Source: Lachnospiraceae bacterium (GTDB taxonomy: Bacteria; Bacillota; Clostridia; Lachnospirales; Lachnospiraceae). Taken from it: a stretch of DNA of 64,000 bases. The translations under genes and the position numbers were made by a program. Below the pieces are notes generated by a model that had not been told where the DNA came from, did not search any database, and saw nothing but the letters and a program-made list of their open reading frames with translations. Positions 25,253 to 34,829 of this stretch are shown here, in pieces; position 1 is the first letter of the stretch, and each line of letters opens with the position of its first letter. The stretch covers positions 62,001-126,000 of the forward strand of contig JAIKZI010000066.1 of NCBI GenBank assembly GCA_024682375.1, in the 5' to 3' direction.

Positions 25253-26167
25253 TTATTTAAGCGTGATTACATTTGGATTAGATGCTAATCTATAAATTCT
25301 AGCACCAGCTTCTCTAAAGTAATCTACTGTCTTATATCCGTCGAAATTTGTATCTTTTGAATCATAAAGATAATTAGGTCCATCTACAAAAGCTGCCTTT
25401 GCATTTGTAAGTTTGTAGAAGTTTGGAGTCAATCCCCAGTTTCCGTGATGACCACACTGTACGTAGTCACATTTCAATTCATCTTTATGATTACCTACAA
25501 TATACTTCTCCATTTCATGCTGTGTATCTGCGCAGAACAACATAGACTCTTCCTTGGCTGTTAACTTAAACATAAGTGAGCCATTATTACATAAGTTATT
25601 TTCTGTAGCATCTACATTTTTATCCCAACCATGAAGCACCTTCATATGAAGACCAGGTAAAAGATCAAACTCGTCGTTTTCTTTTAATGCTTTTACATTT
25701 TTTGCGTCTTTTGTCACATTCAAGAAATCTAAATATGCATTCACTGCATCATAATCTTTTGCAGTTTCTACATATCTATCATGATTTACATCTGTAACAT
25801 AAATCTTATCAACTGTAATACCATAGGCACTTAGCTTAGGATAAAGTGCATTAAATGCACCAATATGATCTGGATGCGGATGAGTTAAAATCCATGATTT
25901 CACATGACCACCGAAGCGATTGATAACATTTGCAACAGAGGCCTCATCATCAGTATATCCACCATCAATTACAACCAGATTTCCATCCTTATCTCTTATA
26001 GTGTAAAACATACACTGAGAACCGGTCACTGTTCCAAACTGTGTTATTTCAAAACCATCCTTATCAGTTCTCCATGGTTCATTTTTTACAAGATAACCTG
26101 TAAGGATAGCAATCATAATCAAAACAATTAGACATGCGCTAAACAATATCTTTTTATTTAATTTCAT
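25253..26167 (-). CDS. exported metallo-beta-lactamase-fold hydrolase
   Basis: 304 residues: an N-terminal membrane anchor or signal (about 7-26) then an MBL-fold domain with the zinc motif THPHPDHIG (HxHxDH at 96-101) and a later D-x-C/His region (FCADTQHEM; CGHHGNWG near 240). The arrangement resembles the MBL domain of ComEC-like proteins that act on nucleic acids or phosphodiesters, but here it is free-standing and apparently outside the cell. In a glycan locus it might hydrolyse a phosphodiester in the polymer or a nucleotide sugar; that is inference. Confidence 0.82.
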   Translation of the reverse strand: MKLNKKILFSACLIVLIMIAILTGYLVKNEPWRTDKDGFEITQFGTVTGSQCMFYTIRDKDGNLVVIDGGYTDDEASVANVINRFGGHVKSWILTHPHPDHIGAFNALYPKLSAYGITVDKIYVTDVNHDRYVETAKDYDAVNAYLDFLNVTKDAKNVKALKENDEFDLLPGLHMKVLHGWDKNVDATENNLCNNGSLMFKLTAKEESMLFCADTQHEMEKYIVGNHKDELKCDYVQCGHHGNWGLTPNFYKLTNAKAAFVDGPNYLYDSKDTNFDGYKTVDYFREAGARIYRLASNPNVITLK

Positions 26168-26185
26168 TTAAATTCAAACTCTCCG

Positions 26186-27361
26186 TTATTTAAGTTCTTC
26201 TTTCGCAAGCTTGAGTGCTTCAGCGATAACCTTGTCCATGTCCAAATATTTATACAAACCAAGTCTTCCGCCGAAGATAACTCTCTTATTGCTCTTTGAA
26301 AGTTCTTTATACTTCTCATAAGTCTTATTATTCTTCTCAGTATTAACTGGATAGTATGGTTCATCACCAATCTTCCATGCTGAAGAATATTCTTTACTGA
26401 TAATAGTTCCCTTTATAGGTTCTCCATTTTCATCCTTACCGAAATTGAACCATTTATGTTCAATAATTCTAGTATAAGGAACTTCTCTCTCTGTATAGTT
26501 AACTACAGCATTACCCTGGTAATTATCTGTATCAACCTCTTCTGTCTCAAAACGGACAGATCTATATTCAAGATGTCCATAGAGATAATTGAAATACTCA
26601 TCAATCTGGCCTGTATAAATCATCTTTTCGAATTCAAATGAAGTACCGTCTGAAAGTGTGATCTTTGCAGGTTTTGAGTTATCATTATCATTAATCTTGT
26701 TTTCTTTATAGAGCTCAATCCAATCCTCATTACATCTTACTTCGATTCCCTCAAGCATTCCCTCAATGATTTTTGTATAACCACCGATTGGAATTCCCTG
26801 ATATCTATCATTGAAATAATTGTTATCGAAAGTAAATCTAAGAGGTAATCTCTTTATAATAAATGAAGGTAAATCCTTGCAGTCCTTACCCCACTGCTTC
26901 TCTGTATAACCTTTTATAAGCTTTTCGTATACATCTGTGCCTACAAGTGAAAGAGCCTGTTCTTCCAGGTTTGCCGGATCAGTAATATTTAAATCAGCAA
27001 TCTGGTTTTTGATGATTTCTTCAGCTTCCTTAGGAGTTTTAATATTCCACATTTTTGAAAATGTATTCATGTTAAACGGAAGGTTGTATAACTCATCTTT
27101 ATAAACAGCTACTGGAGAATTAACGTAATTGTTAAAGTCAGCAAACTGATTTACATAATCCCAGATTTCTTTATCAGAAGTATGGAAAATATGAGCACCA
27201 TATTTATGCACATCAATTCCATTTTTTCTCTCAGTATAAATATTTCCACCGATATTAGGTCTCTTATCGATTACGAAACATGTCTTTCCTGCTTTCTTTG
27301 CTTCATGAGCGAAAACAGATCCATATAAACCCGCACCTACAATTAGATAATCGTATTTCAT
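26186..27361 (-). CDS. glf: UDP-galactopyranose mutase
   Basis: Flavoenzyme converting UDP-galactopyranose to UDP-galactofuranose. 391 residues with the N-terminal FAD motif YLIVGAGLYGSVFA (3-16), NIGGNIYTE, HKYGAHIFHT, the YTEKQWG segment and a final FGGRLGLYKYLDMD. All hallmarks are present. It implies galactofuranose in the glycan made here. Start is 32 bp after the Wzt gene. Confidence 0.96.
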   Translation of the reverse strand: MKYDYLIVGAGLYGSVFAHEAKKAGKTCFVIDKRPNIGGNIYTERKNGIDVHKYGAHIFHTSDKEIWDYVNQFADFNNYVNSPVAVYKDELYNLPFNMNTFSKMWNIKTPKEAEEIIKNQIADLNITDPANLEEQALSLVGTDVYEKLIKGYTEKQWGKDCKDLPSFIIKRLPLRFTFDNNYFNDRYQGIPIGGYTKIIEGMLEGIEVRCNEDWIELYKENKINDNDNSKPAKITLSDGTSFEFEKMIYTGQIDEYFNYLYGHLEYRSVRFETEEVDTDNYQGNAVVNYTEREVPYTRIIEHKWFNFGKDENGEPIKGTIISKEYSSAWKIGDEPYYPVNTEKNNKTYEKYKELSKSNKRVIFGGRLGLYKYLDMDKVIAEALKLAKEELK

Positions 27362-27392
27362 AAATACCCCTTTCTAATCCCAAAAGTTATAA

Positions 27393-28712
27393 TTAAGCCT
27401 TCTCAATTGAAACCTCTGAATACATATCATAGAAACCAACAGTATCTTTATCTGAAATAACAGTAACTGAAAGCAAATCATAGCATCTATGATATGCCTT
27501 TAAATTACCTTCCAAATCATATCCAGTACAGCTCATTGAAAGAAGATAATCTCCACCCTGAAGATTCATATTCTGTTTAAAGGAAACGAAGTATTCCTCA
27601 CCCTTTTTTCCTTCATCCAAATACTGTCTTTCAATAAGTGTATTAGTTCCTGTAACCTCTAGACCCTTTACATTTTTAAAAGTGTATGTAAAAATCGGGT
27701 TCTTCACATCTTCGTTAAATCTAACCTTATATTTGATAGTAAAGTCCGCATCCTTAGATAGTACACTTGTAAGATTTCCGGTCTCATCTTCGATACCAAA
27801 ATCTACAATTTCAACTTCTTTTGAACCATAGACAACTCTATCCGGATTCACATCAAAATGTGATCTCCAAGTTTTATTATCCTTATCTTCAAATCCGTCT
27901 TTTGTCTTATCCTTAAGAGCATCCACTCCCATAGATTCGGCCTTAGCAATATCCTCTTTAGATCCGGTAAGAATCTTCTTATAAAGATCAATCATTTCCT
28001 TTGGTTCACCTTCAGCGAGCTTATGACCTTTATTAAAAAGAATAACTCTGTCACAATACTTTCTGATACTAGAAAGGTCATGACTCACAAACAGAATTGT
28101 CTTTCCCTGTCTCTTAAAATCCTCGAATTTTTTGTAACACTTTGCCTGGAAAAAAACATCTCCAACAGAAAGTGCTTCATCTACAATCAAAATTTCCGGA
28201 TCAATATTGATTGCAACCGCAAAAGCCAGTCTTACAAACATACCACTAGAATATGTCTTAACCGGCTGATATACGAATTCTCCGATATCAGCAAAAGCAA
28301 GAATATCATCGAGTTTTTCATCTATTTCTTCTTTGGAATATCCAAGCATAGTTCCATTCAAATAAATGTTTTCAATGCCAGTATATTCCTGATTGAATCC
28401 TGCTCCAAGCTCAAGCAAAGCAGAAATTCTACCATTTATATCAAGTGAACCTTCTGTAGGTTTAAGTACACCTGTAATAATCTTTAAAATAGTAGACTTA
28501 CCAGCTCCATTAGTACCGATAATACCGACAGACTCACCTGTTTTTATATCAAAATTAATATCTGTTAGAGCGTAGTGATCCTCATATAATTTCTTTCGTG
28601 TAAGACCCAAAGAATCAATCAATCTGTCACGATTTCTTTTATAGAGTTTGTAAACCTTGCTTACACCACGAACTCTAATAGCATAATCATTTGTTTCTTT
28701 CAAATTATCCAT
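27393..28712 (-). CDS. wzt: ABC transporter ATP-binding protein, Wzt type
   Basis: Powers export of the lipid-linked polysaccharide. 439 residues: ATPase domain (about 1-255) with Walker A GTNGAGKST (about 67-75), the signature YSSGM, Walker B ILIVDEALSVGD and a switch His; a C-terminal carbohydrate-binding domain (about 290-435) of the Wzt_C type, a beta-sandwich that recognises the glycan end. That extra domain separates it from TagH-like exporters without it. It follows wzm by 11 bp. Confidence 0.93.
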   Translation of the reverse strand: MDNLKETNDYAIRVRGVSKVYKLYKRNRDRLIDSLGLTRKKLYEDHYALTDINFDIKTGESVGIIGTNGAGKSTILKIITGVLKPTEGSLDINGRISALLELGAGFNQEYTGIENIYLNGTMLGYSKEEIDEKLDDILAFADIGEFVYQPVKTYSSGMFVRLAFAVAINIDPEILIVDEALSVGDVFFQAKCYKKFEDFKRQGKTILFVSHDLSSIRKYCDRVILFNKGHKLAEGEPKEMIDLYKKILTGSKEDIAKAESMGVDALKDKTKDGFEDKDNKTWRSHFDVNPDRVVYGSKEVEIVDFGIEDETGNLTSVLSKDADFTIKYKVRFNEDVKNPIFTYTFKNVKGLEVTGTNTLIERQYLDEGKKGEEYFVSFKQNMNLQGGDYLLSMSCTGYDLEGNLKAYHRCYDLLSVTVISDKDTVGFYDMYSEVSIEKA

Positions 28713-28723
28713 ATGTCACCTGC

Positions 28724-29551
28724 TTAAAGTACATCTGCGAAATGATCTTTTAGTTTTCTAAAGATAAAGATTCCAAGCATAAGCACTGCTAAAGTAAATA
28801 CCCAGAAGTATAAAGTAAGCGCCGGTTTCTCCCAGAATCCCACTCTACCGATCAATGAATCTCTATATCCTTCTACGATATAGAACATAGGATTCAATTT
28901 GATTATTGCCATGATAGGTCCTGGAATATGCATTGCTGGAGAATAAATGTTCCACATGATAGGGGTTCCCCAGATACCAACCTGCAAAAAGATATTTACA
29001 ACTTCTCTCATATCTTTGAAAAAAACAAGAACTGCAGATGTGATATATGAAAGTCCTAATGACAAAATCATCATCGCGAATGAATAGTAGACCACCTGTA
29101 ATGCATATGGTGTGAGTTTAAATCCCATCATTGTGTACATAAAGAATGTAAACAAAACCAAAATCACATGCACAAACAGACTAGATAGAATCTTCACTAT
29201 AGGAAGAATTGAAATATTAAATACTACTTTTTTAACCAAGTAGTTATACTCACAAAAACATGAAGTAGCTGAACTCCATGAATCAGAAAAATAAAACCAA
29301 GGAACTAAACCAGCTAAAAGCCATAATACAAACGGAGCCTGAATGCCCGCTTTTGTCCCTTGAGTTCCAGATGTTAAACACATCTCAAATACAAACCAAT
29401 ACACAAGCACTGTAATGATAGGCTGCATAAATGCCCATACAATACCCAAATAAGACCCTGCGAAGCGTGACTTAAGGTCATTCTTCGCTAGGGTTCTAAT
29501 TAATGTGATTGTATCTTTTATAAAGCTTTTGTTTGTAGAAGCTTCTTTCAT
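28724..29551 (-). CDS. wzm: ABC-2 type polysaccharide exporter permease, Wzm type
   Basis: 275 residues with six predicted membrane helices and the ABC-2 pattern NDLKSRFAGSYLGIVWAFMQP at the N-terminus, and NPMFYIVEGYRDSL before the last helices. It forms the channel for Wzt. Located between rfbC and wzt. Confidence 0.93.
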   Translation of the reverse strand: MKEASTNKSFIKDTITLIRTLAKNDLKSRFAGSYLGIVWAFMQPIITVLVYWFVFEMCLTSGTQGTKAGIQAPFVLWLLAGLVPWFYFSDSWSSATSCFCEYNYLVKKVVFNISILPIVKILSSLFVHVILVLFTFFMYTMMGFKLTPYALQVVYYSFAMMILSLGLSYITSAVLVFFKDMREVVNIFLQVGIWGTPIMWNIYSPAMHIPGPIMAIIKLNPMFYIVEGYRDSLIGRVGFWEKPALTLYFWVFTLAVLMLGIFIFRKLKDHFADVL

Positions 29552-29572
29552 ACAATAAACCTCTTAACTTGA

Positions 29573-30148
29573 CTAGTTGTTCTTCTTTTCAAGAAACTCT
29601 TTGTAACTCCAGTTTACCTTATCCTTATCTGAAAGAATGAGATCATCTTCTGTCATTCCTTCTGGAATAGGCCATTCAACTCCAAGATCAGGATCGTTCC
29701 ACATAAGACCGCCCTCATCGTTTGGATGATAGAAATCTGTAACCTTGTAGCAGAACTCTGCATGGTCAGAAAGTACGATAAAGCCATGAGCGAAGTTCTT
29801 TGGAATCATGAACTGCTTCTTGTTCTCAGCTGTAAGCTCAACACCAGCCCACTTTCCGTATGTCTTTGAACCTGGACGAAGGTCAACTGCTACATCGTAT
29901 ACTGAGCCAGACACTACACGAACAAGCTTATCCTGTGGGTAGTTGATCTGGAAATGAAGACCACGAAGTACACCCTTCTTTGAAGCTGACTGATTATCCT
30001 GAACGAACTTATAATCCATTCCAGCTTCTCTCATATCATTTTCATTGTATGTTTCCATGAAGTATCCACGATCATCGCCAAAAACCTTTGGTTCGATTAC
30101 GTTTAGACCTTCAATACCATTCAAATTCTTTGTAACTGTAATAGCCAT
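29573..30148 (-). CDS. rfbC: dTDP-4-dehydrorhamnose 3,5-epimerase
   Basis: 191 residues from ATG 30148 (nine codons inside the longer frame; the N-terminus MAITVTKNLNGIEGLNVIEP matches the family). Cupin fold with the signature GDDRGYFMETYN, QDNQSASKKGVLRGLHFQ in parts (catalytic His in GLHFQ) and the FAHGFIVLSD segment. Third step of dTDP-L-rhamnose synthesis. Begins 4 bp after the rfbA stop. Confidence 0.95.
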   Translation of the reverse strand: MAITVTKNLNGIEGLNVIEPKVFGDDRGYFMETYNENDMREAGMDYKFVQDNQSASKKGVLRGLHFQINYPQDKLVRVVSGSVYDVAVDLRPGSKTYGKWAGVELTAENKKQFMIPKNFAHGFIVLSDHAEFCYKVTDFYHPNDEGGLMWNDPDLGVEWPIPEGMTEDDLILSDKDKVNWSYKEFLEKKNN

Positions 30149-30152
30149 TATC

Positions 30153-31034
30153 TTAAAACTCTCCTTCTGCAACACTTACAAGATACTTACCATAGTCAGA
30201 CTTCATAAGAGGTTTGGCCAATTTCTTTAACTGATCAGCATCGATAAATCCTCTCTTGAAAGCGATTTCTTCGATACATGATACATACATTCCCTGTCTC
30301 TTCTGAATTGTTGAAACGAAGTTTGATGCTGAAAGAAGCATGTCATGATTTCCTGTATCAAGCCATGCAAATCCACGGCCAAGTGTCTCAACATATAGAT
30401 TATCTTTTTCAAGATATGCATTGTTTACAGCTGTGATTTCAAGCTCACCACGAGCTGATGGTTTGATTGTCTTTGCAATCTCAACAACGCTATTATCATA
30501 GAAATATAGTCCAGGTACAGCATAGTTTGACTTAGGCTTTTCAGGCTTCTCTTCGATAGATTTTGCCTTTCCGTTTTCGTCAAATTCTACTACACCATAT
30601 TCTCTAGGATCTCTTACATAGTATCCAAAGATTGTTGCTCCACCATTATTTTCAACTCTTTCACGAGCTGAAAGAAGTGTTCTTGAGAAACTCTGTCCAT
30701 AGAAGATGTTGTCTCCAAGTACAAGTGCAACTGAATCATCTCCAATGAATTCTTCACCGATAATAAAAGCTTCAGCGAGTCCATTTGGATTTTCCTGAAC
30801 AGCATATGAAATATTCATTCCAAGCTGTGAACCATCTTCAAGAAGTTCTTTGAATACTGGTAAATCTCTAGGTGTAGAAATGATAAGTACTTCTTTGATA
30901 CCCGCAAGCATAAGTGTTGAAAGTGGGTAATAAATCATTGGCTTATCATATACTGGCATAATCTGCTTAGAGATTGCCTTTGTAAGTGGATATAAACGTG
31001 TGCCAGATCCTCCGGCAAGAATAATACCTTTCAT
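30153..31034 (-). CDS. rfbA: glucose-1-phosphate thymidylyltransferase
   Basis: 293 residues from ATG 31034, which has GGAGG seven nt upstream. Nucleotide loop [13 protein letters not shown] (5-17), [12 protein letters not shown], the LGDNIFYG metal site and [13 protein letters not shown]. First step of dTDP-L-rhamnose synthesis: dTTP plus glucose-1-phosphate. Separated from rfbB by a hairpin. Confidence 0.96.
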   Translation of the reverse strand: MKGIILAGGSGTRLYPLTKAISKQIMPVYDKPMIYYPLSTLMLAGIKEVLIISTPRDLPVFKELLEDGSQLGMNISYAVQENPNGLAEAFIIGEEFIGDDSVALVLGDNIFYGQSFSRTLLSARERVENNGGATIFGYYVRDPREYGVVEFDENGKAKSIEEKPEKPKSNYAVPGLYFYDNSVVEIAKTIKPSARGELEITAVNNAYLEKDNLYVETLGRGFAWLDTGNHDMLLSASNFVSTIQKRQGMYVSCIEEIAFKRGFIDADQLKKLAKPLMKSDYGKYLVSVAEGEF

Positions 31035-31057
31035 GGTTTTCCTCCATTTAAACACAA

Positions 31058-31091
31058 ATATCCGACCTTCTAATCGTAGAAGGCCGAATAT
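31058..31091 (-). other. hairpin between rfbB and rfbA
   Basis: A 14-bp stem (ATATTCGGCCTTCT with AGAAGGTCGGATAT, two G-U or mismatched positions) and a 6-nt loop. On the minus strand it is followed by TTTGTGTTTAAATGG, a weak U-tract, so partial termination or transcript processing is more likely than a full stop inside the rhamnose operon. Confidence 0.6.
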
Positions 31092-31103
31092 GTTTTTTAA
31101 AGA

Positions 31104-32189
31104 TTATTTATCCTGATACATGTCCTTGTAGTATTTCTGATAATCACCACTTGTAACATTCTTCATCCAGTCCTGGTTATCAAGATACCACTTAATAGTT
31201 TTCTTTATGCCTTCTTCGAAGCATGTTTCAGGTTCCCAATCGATTTCTGCTTTAATCTTATCAGGAGCGATAGCATATCTTCTATCATGACCTTTACGAT
31301 CTTCTACATACTTGATCAAATCGTAACTTACATTCTTCTTACGTGGATCATCATCTGGAAGAATCTCAAGTAGAGTATCCAAAATTGTGTGGATAATCTG
31401 GATGTTTCTTCTCTCATTATGTCCACCGATATTGTACTTCTGACCAAGCTGTCCCATTTCCTGAACCATGTCGATTCCCTTTGCGTGATCATCAACATAA
31501 AGCCAGTCTCTGATATTCTTTCCATCGCCATATACAGGAAGATCTTTTCCAGCAAGAGCGTTGTTGATAATAAGTGGAATCAACTTCTCTGGGAACTGGT
31601 AAGGTCCATAGTTGTTTGATGTATTTGTGATGTTCGCAGGGAACTTATATGTATCAATATAAGACTTAACAATAAAGTCTGATGAAGCCTTTGAAGCTGA
31701 GTATGGGCTATGTGGATCGTATGGTGTAGTCTCATAGAAGTATGATTTTCCATCATCTGGAAGTGATCCATAAACCTCATCTGTAGAAACATGAAGGAAT
31801 TTCTTTCCTTCTTTAAATGTTCCATCTGGAAGCTCCCAAGCTTCTTTTGCTGCGTTAAGCATAACAAGTGTTCCAAGAACGTTTGTCTGTACGAAAACTT
31901 CTGGGTTCTTGATTGATCTATCTACATGGCTTTCTGCTGCAAAATGAACAACTCTATCGATATCGTTCTCAGCAAAAATCTTTCTAATAGCTTCCTTATC
32001 ACAGATATCAGCCTTTACGAATGTATAGTTATCTCTTCCTTCGAGATCCTTTAAGTTCTCAAGGTTACCTGCATATGTAAGCTTGTCCACATTGATAATT
32101 CTGATTTCATTATCATATTTTCTAAACATGTAATGAATGTAGTTGGAACCGATAAATCCAGCACCACCTGTTACAAGATAAGTTCTCAT
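31104..32189 (-). CDS. rfbB: dTDP-glucose 4,6-dehydratase
   Basis: 361 residues, extended SDR fold: NAD motif VTGGAGFIGSNYIHYM (6-21), HFAAESHVDRS, the catalytic STDEVYGSL and YSASKASSD (Tyr-x-x-x-Lys). Second step of dTDP-L-rhamnose synthesis. Confidence 0.97.
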   Translation of the reverse strand: MRTYLVTGGAGFIGSNYIHYMFRKYDNEIRIINVDKLTYAGNLENLKDLEGRDNYTFVKADICDKEAIRKIFAENDIDRVVHFAAESHVDRSIKNPEVFVQTNVLGTLVMLNAAKEAWELPDGTFKEGKKFLHVSTDEVYGSLPDDGKSYFYETTPYDPHSPYSASKASSDFIVKSYIDTYKFPANITNTSNNYGPYQFPEKLIPLIINNALAGKDLPVYGDGKNIRDWLYVDDHAKGIDMVQEMGQLGQKYNIGGHNERRNIQIIHTILDTLLEILPDDDPRKKNVSYDLIKYVEDRKGHDRRYAIAPDKIKAEIDWEPETCFEEGIKKTIKWYLDNQDWMKNVTSGDYQKYYKDMYQDK

Positions 32190-32217
32190 TTCATCCTCCT
32201 AAAGATTGGATTTTAAT

Positions 32218-33096
32218 TTATTTATTAAGTTCTCTCATATAAACTTCAAAAGCGTCGTGCCAATCAGCCATTCTGAATTTGTCTGTTACAAGACGAAGCA
32301 TATAGTTATCAAGGATAGAATATGCTGGTCTATCAGCTGATGCAGGATTCATTTCCTTATATTTAGCACTTGAAACATGATTAACTTTTGTAGATTTTCC
32401 AGCGAGTCTATAAATCTCTTCTGTAAAATCAGCCCAGTTTGTATCACCTTCACATGTAGCGTGATATAAACCATAGTTTTCTGTACCTTCAAGGAATCTG
32501 ATCATCTTTGAAAGTTCAACTGCTGATGTAGGTGTTCCTACCTGATCATCTACTACACTTACTTCATCATGGTTGTCTGCAAGTGAAAGCATTGTCTTTA
32601 CAAAGTTTCTTCCATCACCATATAACCATGCTGTTCTAAGAATGAAATATCTGTCTGCAAACTCTTTTACAAAGTTCTCACCGGCAAGCTTAGTTCTACC
32701 ATAAGCACTGATAGGTGAAACTGCATCGAACTCTGTTCTAGGATGATCTGATGCTTCTCCACTGAACACATAATCAGTAGAAATATGTACTAATCTAGAT
32801 CCAACTTCTTTAGATGCAATTGCAAGATTTCTAGGTCCAATAGCATTTGCCTTATATGCTGCATCTTCATTAGCTTCGCATCCATCTACGTTTGTCATAG
32901 CTGCACAGTTAATGATTGCATCAGGCTTTGTAGCACGAACCATTTCCATAACATTATCGATATTTGAGATGTCGAGTTTTGTAATTCCCTCTCCATCAAT
33001 CATATCTGTTCTAATGAATTCTACGGTATCACCGTATTCTTTCTGGATAGCTCTTCCAAGCTGTCCATTACAACCTGTAATTAGTATTTTTTTCAT
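32218..33096 (-). CDS. rfbD: dTDP-4-dehydrorhamnose reductase
   Basis: 292 residues from ATG 33096 (preceded by GGAGA), starting MKKILITGCNGQLGRA. SDR-type NADPH motif, INCAAMTNVDGCE, STDYVFSGE, and the catalytic YGRTKLAGE. Last step of dTDP-L-rhamnose synthesis but first gene of the operon, directly behind a clear promoter. Confidence 0.96.
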   Translation of the reverse strand: MKKILITGCNGQLGRAIQKEYGDTVEFIRTDMIDGEGITKLDISNIDNVMEMVRATKPDAIINCAAMTNVDGCEANEDAAYKANAIGPRNLAIASKEVGSRLVHISTDYVFSGEASDHPRTEFDAVSPISAYGRTKLAGENFVKEFADRYFILRTAWLYGDGRNFVKTMLSLADNHDEVSVVDDQVGTPTSAVELSKMIRFLEGTENYGLYHATCEGDTNWADFTEEIYRLAGKSTKVNHVSSAKYKEMNPASADRPAYSILDNYMLRLVTDKFRMADWHDAFEVYMRELNK

Positions 33097-33119
33097 TTTT
33101 AATCTCCAAACAAAACGAT

Positions 33120-33148
33120 ATAATACCACCTTAGACAAAATATGTCCA
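33120..33148 (-). promoter_or_regulatory. SigA-type promoter of the rhamnose/polysaccharide operon
   Basis: Minus strand TGGACA (33148-33143), a 17-bp spacer, TATTAT (33125-33120), about 24 bp upstream of rfbD. Confidence 0.7.
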
Positions 33149-33175
33149 ATTTATAATCAAAGTTAACTGTAAAGA

Positions 33176-33442
33176 TTATTCACCTAATCCATTCTCGATT
33201 AAGTCTGTAAGTTCTGACATAGCCTTTTCTTCATCGCTACCGTCACAAATAAGTTCAATCTCATCGCCACATCTAATGCAGGCCCCAAGTACTGAAAGTA
33301 TACTCTTTACATTAGCTTCTGATTCTTCTCTGTATAAGAATCTAATACTAGATTCATATCTCATAGCGCAATCACACAACACCCCTGCAGGCCTGATATG
33401 TAGACCTGTGGGATTATTAATCACGAACTTTTTCTTAATCAA
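33176..33442 (-). CDS. HPr-family phosphocarrier protein
   Basis: 88 residues with the phosphorylatable His in TGLHIRPAG (about 12-20) and the regulatory serine in the ANVKSILSVL segment. The usual sequence is GLHARPA; Ile in place of Ala is uncommon but does not remove the His or Arg. HPr passes phosphate to sugar PTS transporters and, when Ser-phosphorylated, acts in catabolite control. Downstream of glmM rather than with ptsI, so it may be a second, regulatory HPr (Crh-like but keeping the His). Confidence 0.88.
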   Translation of the reverse strand: MIKKKFVINNPTGLHIRPAGVLCDCAMRYESSIRFLYREESEANVKSILSVLGACIRCGDEIELICDGSDEEKAMSELTDLIENGLGE

Positions 33443-33457
33443 AATCGACGCTCCTCC

Positions 33458-34810
33458 TTAGGCATTCATTGTTTCTTCAATGAACACAGCCAAGTCTTTT
33501 GCATCTTTTTCAATTTCCTCCTGAACTTTTCCCTCAATCATAACTCGAACCAATGGTTCAGTTCCTGAAGGACGGATTAGAACTCTTCCGGCGCCGTCGA
33601 ATTTCTTCTCGAGATTATCGATTCTTTCGACGATTTCAGGGAATTCTCTATAAGAATTTTTCTTATCATTAGGAACTTTTGCATTTACTAAAGCCTGAGG
33701 ATAAACACTCATAACAGACTTAAGTTCTGAAAGGCTCTTCTTTGTATCAACCATAACCTGAAGTAAATGAAGTGCTGACATCATTCCATCACCAGTTGTA
33801 TTTTTATCGAGGAAAATAATATGTCCTGACTGTTCACCACCGATGTTGTATCCTTCTTCCTTCATTTTCTCGAGTACATATCTGTCACCAACTTTTGTAA
33901 CTTCGATGTTGATATCATTTTCTTTACCCATAATCGAAAGTCCAAGGTTACTCATTACAGTAACAACAAGCGTGTTCTTCTTAAGAGTACCCTTTTCCTT
34001 CATATAGTTAGCACAAATTGACATGATTTCATCACCGTCAACAGCGACACCATTTTCATCAACAGCAAGCATTCTATCTGCATCACCATCAAAGGCGATT
34101 CCGATATCAGCCTTCTCTCTCTTAACTGTTTCCATCAAATCTTCAAGATGTGTTGATCCACATTTGTCATTGATGTTAGTTCCATTTGGTTCTACATGAA
34201 GTGGAATCAAATCTGCACCTAGTTCCTTAAGAACTGTTGTATTAGTCTTATATGAAGCACCATTTGCGCAGTCTACTACAACCTTTAAACCAGAAAGATC
34301 AACTGGAACTGCTTTTTTCTCAAAATCAATATAATCTCGTGCGATTTCGAAATCGTACTTAACGCGACCTACGCCAGCGCCTGTAGGGAAATCGATTGAT
34401 GCCATATCGCTTTCGATTTCCTTCTGAATCTCATCTTCAATTTCATCTGGAAGTTTGTATCCATCTGAACTGAAGAATTTAATACCATTAAATTCCATTG
34501 GATTATGAGAAGCTGAAATAACAACTCCAGCATCAAATCCTTCTGCTTTTGTCAAATATGCAATAGCAGGTGTAGGAACTACTCCTGCATAAACAGCATC
34601 TGCACCAACTGAACAGATTCCTGCCATCAAAGCATTAGCAAGCATGTCTCCAGAAATACGAGTATCGCATCCAACCAGGATTGTAGGGCGCTTATTGTTT
34701 CCTTTACTAAGAACATAAGCTCCTGCCTGTCCAAGTTTCATAGCCAAATTGATATCAAGCTCAGTTCCCGCAACTCCTCGGACACCATCTGTTCCAAATA
34801 TTCTAGACAT
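33458..34810 (-). CDS. glmM: phosphoglucosamine mutase
   Basis: Converts glucosamine-6-phosphate to glucosamine-1-phosphate for UDP-GlcNAc and peptidoglycan. 450 residues with FGTDGVRG (5-12), the phosphoserine loop ISASHNPMEFNGIK, the metal-binding DGDADR and the RPSGTEPLVRVM C-terminal loop. Last enzyme of the conserved cdaA-cdaR-glmM block; in other Firmicutes GlmM binds and inhibits CdaA. Confidence 0.97.
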   Translation of the reverse strand: MSRIFGTDGVRGVAGTELDINLAMKLGQAGAYVLSKGNNKRPTILVGCDTRISGDMLANALMAGICSVGADAVYAGVVPTPAIAYLTKAEGFDAGVVISASHNPMEFNGIKFFSSDGYKLPDEIEDEIQKEIESDMASIDFPTGAGVGRVKYDFEIARDYIDFEKKAVPVDLSGLKVVVDCANGASYKTNTTVLKELGADLIPLHVEPNGTNINDKCGSTHLEDLMETVKREKADIGIAFDGDADRMLAVDENGVAVDGDEIMSICANYMKEKGTLKKNTLVVTVMSNLGLSIMGKENDINIEVTKVGDRYVLEKMKEEGYNIGGEQSGHIIFLDKNTTGDGMMSALHLLQVMVDTKKSLSELKSVMSVYPQALVNAKVPNDKKNSYREFPEIVERIDNLEKKFDGAGRVLIRPSGTEPLVRVMIEGKVQEEIEKDAKDLAVFIEETMNA

Positions 34811-34829
34811 TTTTGTTAAAATCTCCTAA

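Noticed and set aside
31058..31091. Full terminator inside the rhamnose operon
   Set aside because: The minus-strand U-tract is weak and rfbA follows directly in the same pathway, so complete termination is unlikely.
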